Of a stretch of 7,136 nt of DNA, positions 1-6,487 are shown in pieces. A model generated the notes under the pieces. The model saw nothing but the letters and a program-made list of their open reading frames with translations, did no database searches and was not told the DNA's origin. The DNA comes from Spirochaetes bacterium RIFOXYC1_FULL_54_7 (lineage in GTDB: Bacteria; Spirochaetota; Spirochaetia; Treponematales; UBA12059). The stretch covers positions 5,335-12,470 of the forward strand of contig MIBM01000058.1 in assembly GCA_001830645.1 (NCBI GenBank). Reading direction: 5' to 3'. Within the stretch, counting starts at the first letter, position 1. The number at the start of each line of letters is the position of its first letter. A program made the translations under genes and the position numbers.

Positions 1-917
1 GGTTTGGCCGGCTCGGCAGCAGGCGCCTTGGCTACAGTGGTTCCGGCTGCAGGTTTTACCGCCGGGGCTGTTCCAGGGCCGTCCATGGCAACGCCAGCAA
101 CGGCTACGCTGGTTACCACTTCAGGTATGTTTGCAATGCGTTCCAGCTCGTCGGCGGTCTTTGCAGAGGCTATGTAATACTTGACCACCGGCTGGAATTC
201 ATCTTCGTAGAGTGTCTCGAAGTCCGGTTCGGTCTTCAAAACCGTTCCGCAATCCCTCAGAGCGGCAAATACATGGATGGGACTGACAGTGTTCATGATA
301 TTGGACTCGTCAAAGGCAACAGTCAGAAGGTACACGGAGCGGTCGGTACCGGCGGCCTCGCGCATCTCCAGGATTTCGTATTCGGTAAGATCGCTGGCAC
401 CCGTTGCAGGAGCCTGCGGGGCCGGAGCCTTGGCCGCCAGGCTGGTGGCTTGGGCAGCGGGGGCAGCTGCAGGAGCCTTGGCTGCCGGCGCTTGCGCCGC
501 CGCAGTCTTTGAACCCTTGCGCGCCGGGATGAAGGATGCCAACCTGCCAAGCTCGGCGCTTGTGTCTCCGGTATACGGCTCTCCGTCTGACCGTGAGTCA
601 AGCATCGCCTTTATTATGTCGATTCCGGCGAGCAGGGAGTCGATTACCCCTTCGCTGACCTTGACGGCATCCGAACGGATGGCATCCAGCAGATCCTCTA
701 CCACATGGGTAAAAGACGCCAACTCGGTCATCTCCACTGTACCTGCGCCACCCTTGAGGGTATGGGCTGCCCTGAAGATCTCGTCAACCGCGTCCCTGTT
801 GGCCGGATCGTTTTCAAGCACGAGTATGTTCTGTTCCAGGGCGTCGACCTGGCTCCTGGCTTCTGCAAAGAAGTCCTTCAGGAGTTCCTGGTTGTTGGGG
901 TCAAGGTAATCGCTCAT
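1..917 (-). CDS. cheA: Chemotaxis histidine kinase CheA, N-terminal part (runs off left edge)
   Basis: CheA is the cytoplasmic histidine kinase of the chemotaxis signalling array; it autophosphorylates and passes phosphate to CheY and CheB. I read 305 codons from the ATG at 915-917, and the frame stays open to the left edge. Residues 1-110 form the P1 (Hpt) domain, with the phospho-acceptor His52 in the motif AAHTLKGGAGT. Residues 139-172 are an Ala/Pro-rich linker. Residues 177-277 fit the P2 response-regulator docking domain, and a second Ala/Pro-rich linker starts near residue 281. The P3 dimerisation, P4 kinase and P5 CheW-binding domains would lie beyond the edge. The start is supported by its match to the expected CheA N-terminus (MSDYLDPNNQELL) and a weak ribosome site, AGG, 7 nt upstream. 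The wording of the P1 domain is close to what I recall of treponemal CheA. It is transcribed divergently from the gene at 1088. I am very sure of the family. Confidence 0.95.
   Translation of the reverse strand, partial: MSDYLDPNNQELLKDFFAEARSQVDALEQNILVLENDPANRDAVDEIFRAAHTLKGGAGTVEMTELASFTHVVEDLLDAIRSDAVKVSEGVIDSLLAGIDIIKAMLDSRSDGEPYTGDTSAELGRLASFIPARKGSKTAAAQAPAAKAPAAAPAAQATSLAAKAPAPQAPATGASDLTEYEILEMREAAGTDRSVYLLTVAFDESNIMNTVSPIHVFAALRDCGTVLKTEPDFETLYEDEFQPVVKYYIASAKTADELERIANIPEVVTSVAVAGVAMDGPGTAPAVKPAAGTTVAKAPAAEPAK
402..503 (-). repeat. Ala/Pro-rich interdomain linker of CheA with degenerate repeats
   Basis: Codons 139-172 of cheA encode a low-complexity run of Ala, Pro, Lys and Gln in short AAKAPA / AQAPA-type units. 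It separates the P1 domain from the P2 domain, where CheA normally has a flexible linker. The repeated GC-rich codons (GCC, GCT, CCG) make degenerate direct repeats in the DNA, which also explains long open frames on the opposite strand. A similar linker begins at about codon 281 (positions 1-77). Confidence 0.7.
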
Positions 918-939
918 CGTACTGCCTAGTTTATACGTA

Positions 940-955
940 TTGACGTAATAGTCAA
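940..955. promoter_or_regulatory. Palindrome TTGAC-N6-GTCAA upstream of cheA, possible operator or promoter element
   Basis: A perfect inverted repeat with 5-bp arms and a 6-bp centre lies 23 bp upstream of the cheA start. A second palindrome, ATACGTAT, adjoins it at 933-940. On the minus strand the palindrome supplies a TTGACT -35-like hexamer, followed by TATAAA after 14 nt (short) or TAAACT after 16 nt. A start from these would leave a very short cheA leader, so it may be a regulator site rather than the promoter. The palindrome is seen directly; its function is inferred. Confidence 0.35.
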
Positions 956-1006
956 GCCAAAGACAAGGAAGGGAATTTCAGAAAAACATTCAATGCTCCG
1001 ATGGTT

Positions 1007-1012
1007 TATAAT
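1007..1012 (+). promoter_or_regulatory. Candidate -10 hexamer TATAAT for the beta-barrel operon
   Basis: A perfect TATAAT lies 75 nt upstream of the ATG at 1088, in an AT-rich part of the divergent intergenic region. No convincing -35 hexamer is found 16-18 nt upstream (the bases there are A-rich), and there is no TGn extension. The call therefore rests on the -10 match and position alone. A short hairpin, CCGC-GATT-GCGG, lies downstream at 1051-1062, just before the ribosome site. Confidence 0.35.
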
Positions 1013-1068
1013 GGAAAACCACGATAAAATTCATGTGTCTACTGTATATACCGCGATTGCGGAACCAG

Positions 1069-1074
1069 AAGGAG
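1069..1074 (+). promoter_or_regulatory. Ribosome binding site AAGGAG for the gene at 1088
   Basis: A full AAGGAG lies 13 nt before the ATG at 1088, a rather long spacing. No other in-frame start downstream would keep the signal peptide, so this site still supports the ATG at 1088. A 4-bp-stem hairpin (1051-1062) ends 6 nt before it. Confidence 0.6.
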
Positions 1075-1087
1075 CGACTGGCATATC

Positions 1088-2296
1088 ATGAAAACCAGAT
1101 TAAGCGTATTGCTGCTGCTTGCAGCCGCCACGGCCTCTGCCTTCGGCGCCGGCCTTTCGGTTCCCGATTTCCGCATATTGACCAACGGCCGGGTAAACAA
1201 CGGGGCGTTGGTCCTGTCTTCCCGGGTATTCACAGACCTGCTTATCGAAGGTGGTGCCAAGTTCTCGGCCTCCTTCAAACTGGGCTTCCAGACCGACGAT
1301 CTTGAAAGCTACCTGAATGCCCTGGCCACACCGATTGTCTATGATACTGATGGCACTTTGATTACCCCCGTCGACGAAGCCATCGACACCCTGGAAAACC
1401 GCACCGGACTCATGTTCAGGAGCGCGGCCATAACCCTGAACGGAGCCTTCGGGACGCCCCTGGAGACCACTGTTTTTGTAGGGCGCCTGGACGCCTTTGC
1501 ATCGGGCGACGATTTTCCCCTCCTGTTCGGCACCACCGATTTTGCCACCAGGCTACGGGGCTACATGTATTATCCCGACGGCATAGGTGGAGACCAGACC
1601 AGGTACTACAATGGCCTGCATGAGGCCTACGGAACGGGACTGCGCCTGTCCCTGCCTGGCGAGCGCCTGAAACCCTACCTGTACCTGTACCAGGATGCCT
1701 GGATAGGCCCGGGAAACTACTCGGTGGACGCCCGTGTCCTGTTCAATACAGAAAAAATAAAACTTGAGGGCTTTGCTGGGGGGTCTTTCCCGGTATCCGA
1801 TCTTGGCGTATACCGCGGCGGCTTCCTGTTCTACTTCGATACCGGTAACGTTGGTGCCTTCTATGCCCAGATAGGCGTGCCGCGTTGGGATCCTGCGGAG
1901 TCCTTTGGCATGGATATGCTGTTCTTCATGTTCGGACCCCGGGTTGACTTTGGTGCGGGAACCCTAACCCTGAGTCTCTTTTTCCACCCTGCCTGGTACC
2001 TGCAGAAGGAAACCGAAGAATCCGGCGCCCTGGATATGAGGGTAGACTTCAGTCTGGGCAAGCTGGCTGTCTCGGGTCTGCAGGCCGGCGTTGAAACCCT
2101 TATCCAGTTCACGCCCAGCGATCCTGATGATTCAAGCGCCACACCTGGCCTTGTCATGGAAATTGCGCCATACTTCAACTCCATCCGTGATGGCGTACGC
2201 TGGGACCTCAAGCTCGGCATCAGGGCCTTACCCTTCCCTGAAGATGAATGGTATGGCGTTTTCAGGCCGTCCATCGGCATTACCACGGCCTTCTGA
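1088..2296 (+). CDS. Exported protein of unknown family, predicted outer-membrane beta-barrel (402 aa)
   Basis: I do not recognise the family. The protein opens with a clear Sec signal peptide: MKTR, then a Leu/Ala-rich core, with cleavage likely after Ala18 (ASA) or Ala21. The mature part has no hydrophobic helix long enough to span a membrane. Instead it has many stretches of alternating aromatic or aliphatic and polar residues, for example around the LKPYLYLYQDAW and GGFLFYFDTG segments, separated by Asp/Gly/Pro-rich turns. It ends in Phe (GITTAF), as many outer-membrane barrels do for recognition by the Bam machinery. These traits point to a beta-barrel in the outer membrane, perhaps a porin-like channel, but no substrate can be named. 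It lacks the NPAG motif of the two barrels in the right-hand cluster. It is the first gene of a two-gene operon, and its TGA overlaps the ribosome site of the next gene. Confidence 0.85.
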   Translation: MKTRLSVLLLLAAATASAFGAGLSVPDFRILTNGRVNNGALVLSSRVFTDLLIEGGAKFSASFKLGFQTDDLESYLNALATPIVYDTDGTLITPVDEAIDTLENRTGLMFRSAAITLNGAFGTPLETTVFVGRLDAFASGDDFPLLFGTTDFATRLRGYMYYPDGIGGDQTRYYNGLHEAYGTGLRLSLPGERLKPYLYLYQDAWIGPGNYSVDARVLFNTEKIKLEGFAGGSFPVSDLGVYRGGFLFYFDTGNVGAFYAQIGVPRWDPAESFGMDMLFFMFGPRVDFGAGTLTLSLFFHPAWYLQKETEESGALDMRVDFSLGKLAVSGLQAGVETLIQFTPSDPDDSSATPGLVMEIAPYFNSIRDGVRWDLKLGIRALPFPEDEWYGVFRPSIGITTAF

Positions 2297-2301
2297 AGGA
2301 G
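2296..2301 (+). promoter_or_regulatory. Ribosome binding site AAGGAG that fixes the start at 2308
   Basis: AAGGAG begins on the last base of the upstream TGA stop and lies 6 nt before the ATG at 2308. An earlier in-frame ATG at 2248 lies inside the upstream gene, and starting there would put 20 polar residues in front of the signal peptide. The site therefore selects 2308 and suggests translational coupling of the two genes. Confidence 0.8.
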
Positions 2302-2307
2302 CTCCAA

Positions 2308-3207
2308 ATGGTACGCAACCGCCTTATTATCATATGCATCTTGATGCTACTGCTGGCTCTTGCACTGAACAGCGTGACAGCCCTGGACCTGAAGGCAGAG
2401 GCACTATTCGGTAATACCGGCTTTGCCTGGGCCGGGGACGAACCCATCCCTGACCCTGAACCTTTTCCCGAGACCAACTGGCTGTATGGTGCCCGGATAA
2501 GCATTTCGGAGGCAATCGGCGAGGGGATACGGCTGGAAACAACCTATGAGACCGACCCGGTACTGCGGCATATCCTGCGCTCGGTCATTGCCTACCAGGC
2601 GGGGGTCGTCAAACTAAGTGCTGGACCCATCATGGGGCTCTTCAATACGCCCGAAACACCCCTGAAAGCCGGCATAAGCACAGGTTTGCGTGTAGACGCT
2701 CCTGGCCTTGCCTTTGTGTCCATACGGGCAGACTCTTCCCTTGGGGCCGGTCTGTACAGCGAAGGCGAGTATGCCCAGGAACTGGGCGAGCTGTCCGCTG
2801 GCTGGTATGTACGCAATGCCATCTGCGCCTTTACCATCCTGACAAAAACCATGTACACCAAGACCGATGCAACCGGAACCCTGGGTGACTCAACCAACCG
2901 CTACGAATTCTCCGTGGATACCTTCAGGAAAGGCGCTCCGTACCGTCTGTTCCTGGCCATGGGCTACGAGGAGTTCAAGCGCACCTACCCTGGTATTACC
3001 GAGCCCGATAGCCTGGGATCCATCTTCCTTGGCGGCAGGCTGAATACTGACCTGAGCCCCACCATTACCCTGGTGGCTGGTCTAGAAAGCGCCGTCTATT
3101 CCTTTGGCCTGGACGAGTTGTCCGGCCGCGGCCCCGCACCCTCAGCCTTCCTGTTCAAGAGTTCCCTTGGCGTGCGGTACCGACTTGAAGCTCCGCAAGA
3201 CCGGTAG
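2308..3207 (+). CDS. Exported protein of unknown family, predicted outer-membrane beta-barrel (299 aa)
   Basis: I do not recognise the family. With the start at 2308 the protein begins MVRNR, followed by a strongly hydrophobic stretch (residues 6-20) and a probable signal peptidase I site after Ala25 (VTA). There is a Cys at position 10 inside the hydrophobic core, but no lipobox. The mature protein has an Asp/Glu/Pro-rich loop near residues 43-56 and then many short amphipathic segments of the beta-strand type (e.g. GARISISEA, SLGVRYRL), with no transmembrane helix. It ends RLEAPQDR rather than in an aromatic residue, so a hydrophilic tail may follow the last strand, or it may be a periplasmic beta-protein. 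It follows the gene at 1088 by 11 nt and very likely shares its mRNA, so the two may act together. No terminator is visible in the 34 nt before the convergent tRNA gene. Confidence 0.8.
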   Translation: MVRNRLIIICILMLLLALALNSVTALDLKAEALFGNTGFAWAGDEPIPDPEPFPETNWLYGARISISEAIGEGIRLETTYETDPVLRHILRSVIAYQAGVVKLSAGPIMGLFNTPETPLKAGISTGLRVDAPGLAFVSIRADSSLGAGLYSEGEYAQELGELSAGWYVRNAICAFTILTKTMYTKTDATGTLGDSTNRYEFSVDTFRKGAPYRLFLAMGYEEFKRTYPGITEPDSLGSIFLGGRLNTDLSPTITLVAGLESAVYSFGLDELSGRGPAPSAFLFKSSLGVRYRLEAPQDR

Positions 3208-3241
3208 ACGATGAGAGTGTAGGGAATCCAGAAGGGAATAC

Positions 3242-3314
3242 TGAGCTGCACAAGATTCGAACTTGTGACCCACGCCTTAAAAGGGCGTTGCTCTACCTAC
3301 TGAGCTAGCAGCCC
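3242..3314 (-). tRNA. tRNA-Lys (anticodon UUU)
   Basis: The minus strand folds into a full 73-nt cloverleaf. The acceptor stem GGGCTGC pairs with GCAGCTC, with one G-T wobble at pair 2. The D stem is GCTC/GAGC with an 8-nt loop. The anticodon stem ACGCC/GGCGT closes the loop CTTTTAA, giving anticodon TTT. The variable loop is 5 nt, and the T stem ACAAG/CTTGT closes the loop TTCGAAT. The discriminator base is A. The 3' CCA is not encoded (GTA follows), so it would need to be added by the CCA-adding enzyme. The gene lies between two convergent protein-coding operons and has its own candidate promoter. Confidence 0.97.
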
Positions 3315-3344
3315 GAGTGCGGATGAATCCACATCGTATAGGCA

Positions 3345-3374
3345 ACCATACCCTTCAGACAGGAGCTTTGTCAA
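3345..3374 (-). promoter_or_regulatory. Sigma-70-type promoter for tRNA-Lys
   Basis: On the minus strand a perfect TTGACA -35 box (3369-3374) is followed after 18 nt by TATGGT (3345-3350; 4 of 6 matches to TATAAT). Transcription would start near 3338, about 24 nt before the mature tRNA 5' end, which suits a short leader removed by RNase P. The promoter sits just past the inverted repeat that ends the upstream barrel gene. Confidence 0.6.
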
Positions 3375-3380
3375 CGCCGG

Positions 3381-3414
3381 GGACTTCCGCGATCTTGTTC
3401 AGTAGCGGAAGTCC
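3381..3414 (-). terminator. Perfect 10-bp inverted repeat spanning the end of the barrel gene, possible terminator
   Basis: GGACTTCCGC (3381-3390) and GCGGAAGTCC (3405-3414) are exact inverted complements separated by 14 nt. The stop codon of the gene (3399-3401) lies in the loop, and one arm is made of the last codons. No T-run follows on the minus strand, so this is not a standard Rho-independent terminator. It could be a weak or Rho-linked terminator, or a 3'-end structure that protects the mRNA and insulates the tRNA promoter. The repeat is seen; the role is inferred. Confidence 0.45.
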
Positions 3415-4544
3415 AGAGCAACGACGACGTTGTAGGCAGGGCGTTTGCCTGGCTCCATGCCAAGCTCGCTGCCATACATGGCCAGGGACAGGGTGAAGAA
3501 ACTCAGATCAAGGCCAAAGCCTGCGGCCAGCAAGGCGTCATTGATGCCGGCACGGAATGACATTATGTCGAGCAGTATCAATTCGGTGCCAAGCCCCACG
3601 TTCAGGATAGGGTTCCGCGGCACAGGAGAAAGAAGATCAAGTATATCCCGGTAGTCAAGGTACACCGACAGGTCAATGCCAAGCCTCCGGAAGGCGGCAA
3701 AAGGAGCGTTGTATGCCACACCTACGGACAGATCGGCAGGGATAAGCTTATATTCTCTATCCGGCGACGAGGAGCCATCCAGAAAGGCTTCCATGCTTGG
3801 GTATGCAGAGACTATTGCAGGTGAATAAGCATCACGCACCACAAGCCCGAGGGCAAAGGAAGGAGTGGGGCTCCAGCGGGCTCCAGCGTCAAAACCTATC
3901 CCGGAAACCACGGTAAAATCGTAGTCCGACATCAGTGTGGCCGGGTCCGAGACTATATCCATCAGATCGAGCAAGTCCTCTATTGTACCATCAATGGAAA
4001 CGAGGCTGCGCATGAAGCCCTTGGGCATGATGCCGATATCGATGATATGTGTCTCCGCAATCAAAAACCGATGGGCATAGCCACCAGCCAGCAGTAGATC
4101 TTCCTGGAGAGTCAGGCTGGCATTGAGGAGGCTGGAGGCGTTGATGGTTGCCAGCGTCCGATTATACAAACCAAATCCCAGGCCAGATCCGACATAGGAG
4201 AAGGACAAGGGTCCAGCCATATCAAGCTGAACGTACAATCTGCCAGCGGAGTCAAGGATGCTCGGGATACCGGCCTCCAGGTCACCCCCACCCATAAGCA
4301 GGTTTGCTATGTCAAAGACCGGTCCGGTTACCTGAGGCACAATTGAGGAAACGTTGATGATCCTGCCATCCACGGCAAAGCCTGCGGGATTCTCGAAGAT
4401 GGCGTCCACCCCGTGAGCCGAGGCTGCATGTGGACCCCCCAAGGCCGCCATGCGTGGAGATGGTGGGAATACCGGACTGAGTCCCTGGGAGTATGCAAGC
4501 AGCGGCAGGGCAAACAGCAAGGCCGCAAGGGCTGGTTTTCTCAT
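3399..4544 (-). CDS. UPF0164/FadL-like outer-membrane beta-barrel protein (381 aa), copy B
   Basis: The protein has a signal peptide (MRKPALAALLF..., cleavage likely after Ser19) followed by the N-terminal signature PRMAALGG...AIFENPAGFA with NPAG at residues 52-55. This 'alpha-Met/Ala-Gly-Gly then NPAG' pattern is typical of the UPF0164 / PorV / FadL-like barrels, which in Treponema are thought to carry hydrophobic molecules across the outer membrane. The rest is strand-rich with Gly-rich turns, and it ends in Tyr (LDFRY), fitting an outer-membrane barrel. It is a collinear paralog of the protein at 5341-6480: the NPAG motif (52 vs 54), a VRD motif (236-238 vs 231-233) and the ending ELGMEPGKRP vs ELGVLLGDKP all line up. 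The ATG at 4542-4544 has GAGGA 6 nt upstream. It follows the lipoprotein gene by 29 nt, so the two are probably co-transcribed. The barrel class is fairly sure; the substrate is unknown. Confidence 0.85.
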   Translation of the reverse strand: MRKPALAALLFALPLLAYSQGLSPVFPPSPRMAALGGPHAASAHGVDAIFENPAGFAVDGRIINVSSIVPQVTGPVFDIANLLMGGGDLEAGIPSILDSAGRLYVQLDMAGPLSFSYVGSGLGFGLYNRTLATINASSLLNASLTLQEDLLLAGGYAHRFLIAETHIIDIGIMPKGFMRSLVSIDGTIEDLLDLMDIVSDPATLMSDYDFTVVSGIGFDAGARWSPTPSFALGLVVRDAYSPAIVSAYPSMEAFLDGSSSPDREYKLIPADLSVGVAYNAPFAAFRRLGIDLSVYLDYRDILDLLSPVPRNPILNVGLGTELILLDIMSFRAGINDALLAAGFGLDLSFFTLSLAMYGSELGMEPGKRPAYNVVVALDFRY

Positions 4545-4573
4545 AGTTGTTCCTCAACGAAACGGATTCGTCA

Positions 4574-5242
4574 TCACGGTAAAAAAGGTAATTCTCCAAA
4601 AATACTTCCAAACATGCTATCTGTAGTATCAAGGGACTGGGCATGGTTGAATAGATCCAAGGCTGCGGCATACAGAACCGGATCGGCGTCTTCAAAATCG
4701 GTAGCTTCTGCATTCTCAAGGCTCAACGTCGATGTATCTTGCAGGATCGCCACCATCAGGGTTGCGGCGGCAGTATAGGCCTGGGTGGCTGTCATGCTGG
4801 CCGGAGGTGATTCTGCGATCAATTGAAGTGAAGTAACTGCAGAATCAGATACGGTTATAGTTGCCAGCAGGGTATCCATGTCCAGGGCATCCTCACCATC
4901 ATCGAGATAGGTCTGGAGACCGTCCGTAATGGCCGTTCCTATCCCGGAGGATATAACGACGGCTTCTACCAAGGCGGTTGCGGCTTTGTCGTAGGTTGCG
5001 CTACCGGGAGTAGCCTCCAAGGCTGCGGTATACAAGGGGGCTACCAAGGCCACCGCAAGGTCCTGATCACCCTGGGCATCGGCCAATAAGGACAGGGCAT
5101 CCTCGAGGGAGACATCGGAAAGGTCCGGATAGCCATCCCTGGCCAAGGCTGTGCCCAGTGAGGTGGTAAACAATTGCTGGCATGAGACGAGAAGGACCAG
5201 AATCAGGAGCGCCATGATGGCACGGCTTGTCGTTTTATTCAC
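4574..5242 (-). CDS. Acidic lipoprotein of unknown function (222 aa)
   Basis: The protein has a lipoprotein signal: basic MNKTTSR, a hydrophobic core, then the lipobox LVSC with the acylated Cys at residue 21. The mature part is predicted to be mostly alpha-helical, rich in Ala, Leu, Asp and Glu, with helices such as QDLAVALVAPLYTAALEA that recall TPR-like or TatT-type periplasmic lipoproteins, although I see no clear TPR motif. It is strikingly poor in positive charge: about 31 Asp/Glu against only Arg35 and Lys86 in the mature chain. The start is a GTG at 5240-5242 with AAAGGA 9 nt upstream; the internal Met10 would leave too short a signal peptide. The gene lies between two UPF0164-like barrel genes, 98 nt after one and 29 nt before the other. 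It may be the periplasmic or membrane-anchored partner of a barrel. No family is assigned. Confidence 0.85.
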   Translation of the reverse strand: MNKTTSRAIMALLILVLLVSCQQLFTTSLGTALARDGYPDLSDVSLEDALSLLADAQGDQDLAVALVAPLYTAALEATPGSATYDKAATALVEAVVISSGIGTAITDGLQTYLDDGEDALDMDTLLATITVSDSAVTSLQLIAESPPASMTATQAYTAAATLMVAILQDTSTLSLENAEATDFEDADPVLYAAALDLFNHAQSLDTTDSMFGSIFGELPFLP

Positions 5243-5251
5243 TGTCGCCAG

Positions 5252-5257
5252 TCCTTT
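5252..5257 (-). promoter_or_regulatory. Ribosome binding site AAAGGA supporting a GTG start
   Basis: On the minus strand AAAGGA lies 9 nt before the GTG at 5240-5242. It supports this non-ATG start, which also gives a complete lipoprotein signal peptide. Confidence 0.6.
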
Positions 5258-5272
5258 CTGCTTGGGGACAAG

Positions 5273-5295
5273 CGTCCGCCCGGAAGGGGCGGACG
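5273..5295 (-). other. Perfect 9-bp GC-rich hairpin between the two barrel/lipoprotein modules
   Basis: CGTCCGCCC and GGGCGGACG are exact inverted complements around a 5-nt loop. The hairpin lies in the 98-nt gap between the barrel gene ending at 5341 and the lipoprotein gene starting at 5242, 15 nt before the latter's ribosome site. No T-run follows on either strand, so it is unlikely to be a full intrinsic terminator. It may set relative expression within the operon by pausing, partial termination or mRNA processing. A weaker 4-bp stem lies at 5323-5336. Confidence 0.5.
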
Positions 5296-5340
5296 ATCAT
5301 CCGGGGACTACTGTTATAGTATCGGCGCAAGTGCCGCCGT

Positions 5341-6480
5341 TCAGAAGCGGATTGCGAACTCTGCAGATACACCTGTACGCGGCTTGTCGCCCAGCAACAC
5401 GCCGAGCTCCTCGGTGAAGACCGCGATATTGAACTCCAGGATGGCCAGGTCCATACCTGCACCCAAGGAGATGTAACCTTTGTTCAGGCCGCCGCGCAGA
5501 GCTATGAAGCCGCTCAGGAGATCCACTTCGGTGCCCAGATGTACCATATGCATGAAAGACTTTTCGTCTGCCACGACTGTTGGAATATCCTGCAATTCGG
5601 CAATGATGAGTACATCAATCAGTCTGGAAATGGCTGCAGGCAAGGGCCGCAGGCTGACACCAAGGGCAATATTGGGCAACACCGTATAGGTGATTTCATC
5701 TCCGGGAGGTAAATTGCCGGTGCCCAGGCTGTCCAGGGTGTCTCCAAGATTGCTGATGGCAAAGATCTGGTCGGTGCTGATGTCCCGGACAGCCAGACCA
5801 ACAGATGCCAGGCGCCCGAAATTAAGCTTCAGGCCAAGGTCAGCTGCAAGACCGAAGCCTACATCCACCCTCATTGTCATGGGGTCAACTTCATCGTCAC
5901 CCAGAAGCCCGAGAAGTTCCGTGGCCTCGATCGGACCACTCATGCGCAGGAAGGGCCGGAGGTTGCCGCCAACGCTTAGATCAAGGCCGAAGAGCCGGAG
6001 GGGAAGGCCAATGCCAACAATCGCCGCCAGTTGGCCATCCATGGTACCCGAAGCCCCGACAGCGCTTCTGCCCCGGACATAGGCATCAAAACCGCCTACC
6101 ACTCCCAAGCCCAGGCCACCACCGGTAAGGCCGGTACCAAAGGACATACCGGCTCCCAGGCCATTGGTGGTGATAAGCTCGCCGAGACTACCCAACGATA
6201 CATCACCACTGCTGATGGCATCCGAAAACATGGCGATGTTGTCTGTGGTCGGCGATATGTACACCCAGGAATTCACCGATGAAAGGGTAAACTCCCTCTT
6301 GCCTGCAAAGCCGGCTGGATTACCGAAGAAGTTCTGGTAGCCCTGGCTCATGGCAACAAAGGCACCGCCCATGGCCATGGTACGTGGATCCTTGGGACTT
6401 GCCGCGTCCAGGCGATCCTGCCCGAAGGCAGCGCCAGAGGCGAGGGTGAGTGCAATCAGTATGGTTGCTAGGTATTTCAT
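5341..6480 (-). CDS. UPF0164/FadL-like outer-membrane beta-barrel protein (379 aa), copy A
   Basis: The protein starts with a signal peptide (MKYLATILIALTLASG..., cleavage likely after Gly20 in AFG). The family signature follows: PRTMAMGG (residues 32-39) and FFGNPAGFAG with NPAG at 54-57, as in UPF0164 / PorV / FadL-like barrels. A very Gly-rich stretch at residues 107-130 and many amphipathic segments suit a beta-barrel, and the chain ends in Phe (FAIRF). Proteins of this type in Treponema are modelled as FadL-like transporters of fatty acids or other hydrophobic compounds; that role is inferred here. It is a collinear paralog of the protein at 3399-4544. The open frame extends upstream to 6600, but the ATG at 6478-6480 is chosen because GAGGAG lies 7 nt before it and the signal peptide begins there. 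It starts 16 nt after the preceding gene's stop, so it is in one operon with it. Confidence 0.88.
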   Translation of the reverse strand: MKYLATILIALTLASGAAFGQDRLDAASPKDPRTMAMGGAFVAMSQGYQNFFGNPAGFAGKREFTLSSVNSWVYISPTTDNIAMFSDAISSGDVSLGSLGELITTNGLGAGMSFGTGLTGGGLGLGVVGGFDAYVRGRSAVGASGTMDGQLAAIVGIGLPLRLFGLDLSVGGNLRPFLRMSGPIEATELLGLLGDDEVDPMTMRVDVGFGLAADLGLKLNFGRLASVGLAVRDISTDQIFAISNLGDTLDSLGTGNLPPGDEITYTVLPNIALGVSLRPLPAAISRLIDVLIIAELQDIPTVVADEKSFMHMVHLGTEVDLLSGFIALRGGLNKGYISLGAGMDLAILEFNIAVFTEELGVLLGDKPRTGVSAEFAIRF

Positions 6481-6487
6481 GACGTCA

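Noticed and set aside
277..909. Long plus-strand open frame (210 codons) opposite cheA
   Set aside because: It is antisense to a clearly recognisable CheA P1-P2 region. Its Ala/Gly/Ser-rich reading is the mirror of the Ala/Pro linker, and it has no ribosome site or recognisable domain.
1861..2307. Minus-strand open frame (148 codons) opposite the first barrel gene
   Set aside because: The opposite strand encodes a protein with a signal peptide and beta-barrel features; this frame is a GC-driven shadow with Arg/Pro/Ser-rich composition.
2248..2307. N-terminal extension of the second barrel gene from an ATG at 2248
   Set aside because: The extension lies inside the upstream gene and places 20 polar residues before the signal peptide; AAGGAG 6 nt before the ATG at 2308 is better.
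3868..3887. Tandem duplication of the 10-mer GGGCTCCAGC
   Set aside because: It is only two copies inside a coding region, encodes an ordinary part of the barrel (around the Ala-Arg-Trp-Ser segment), and does not extend further.
4312..4719. Minus-strand open frame (135 codons) bridging the lipoprotein and barrel genes
   Set aside because: It overlaps both well-supported genes in another frame, has no signal or domain, and would displace a good ribosome site and signal peptide at 4544.
5313..5318. Possible minus-strand -10 box (TATAAC) upstream of the lipoprotein gene
   Set aside because: No -35-like hexamer lies 16-18 nt upstream, so an internal promoter cannot be supported from sequence.
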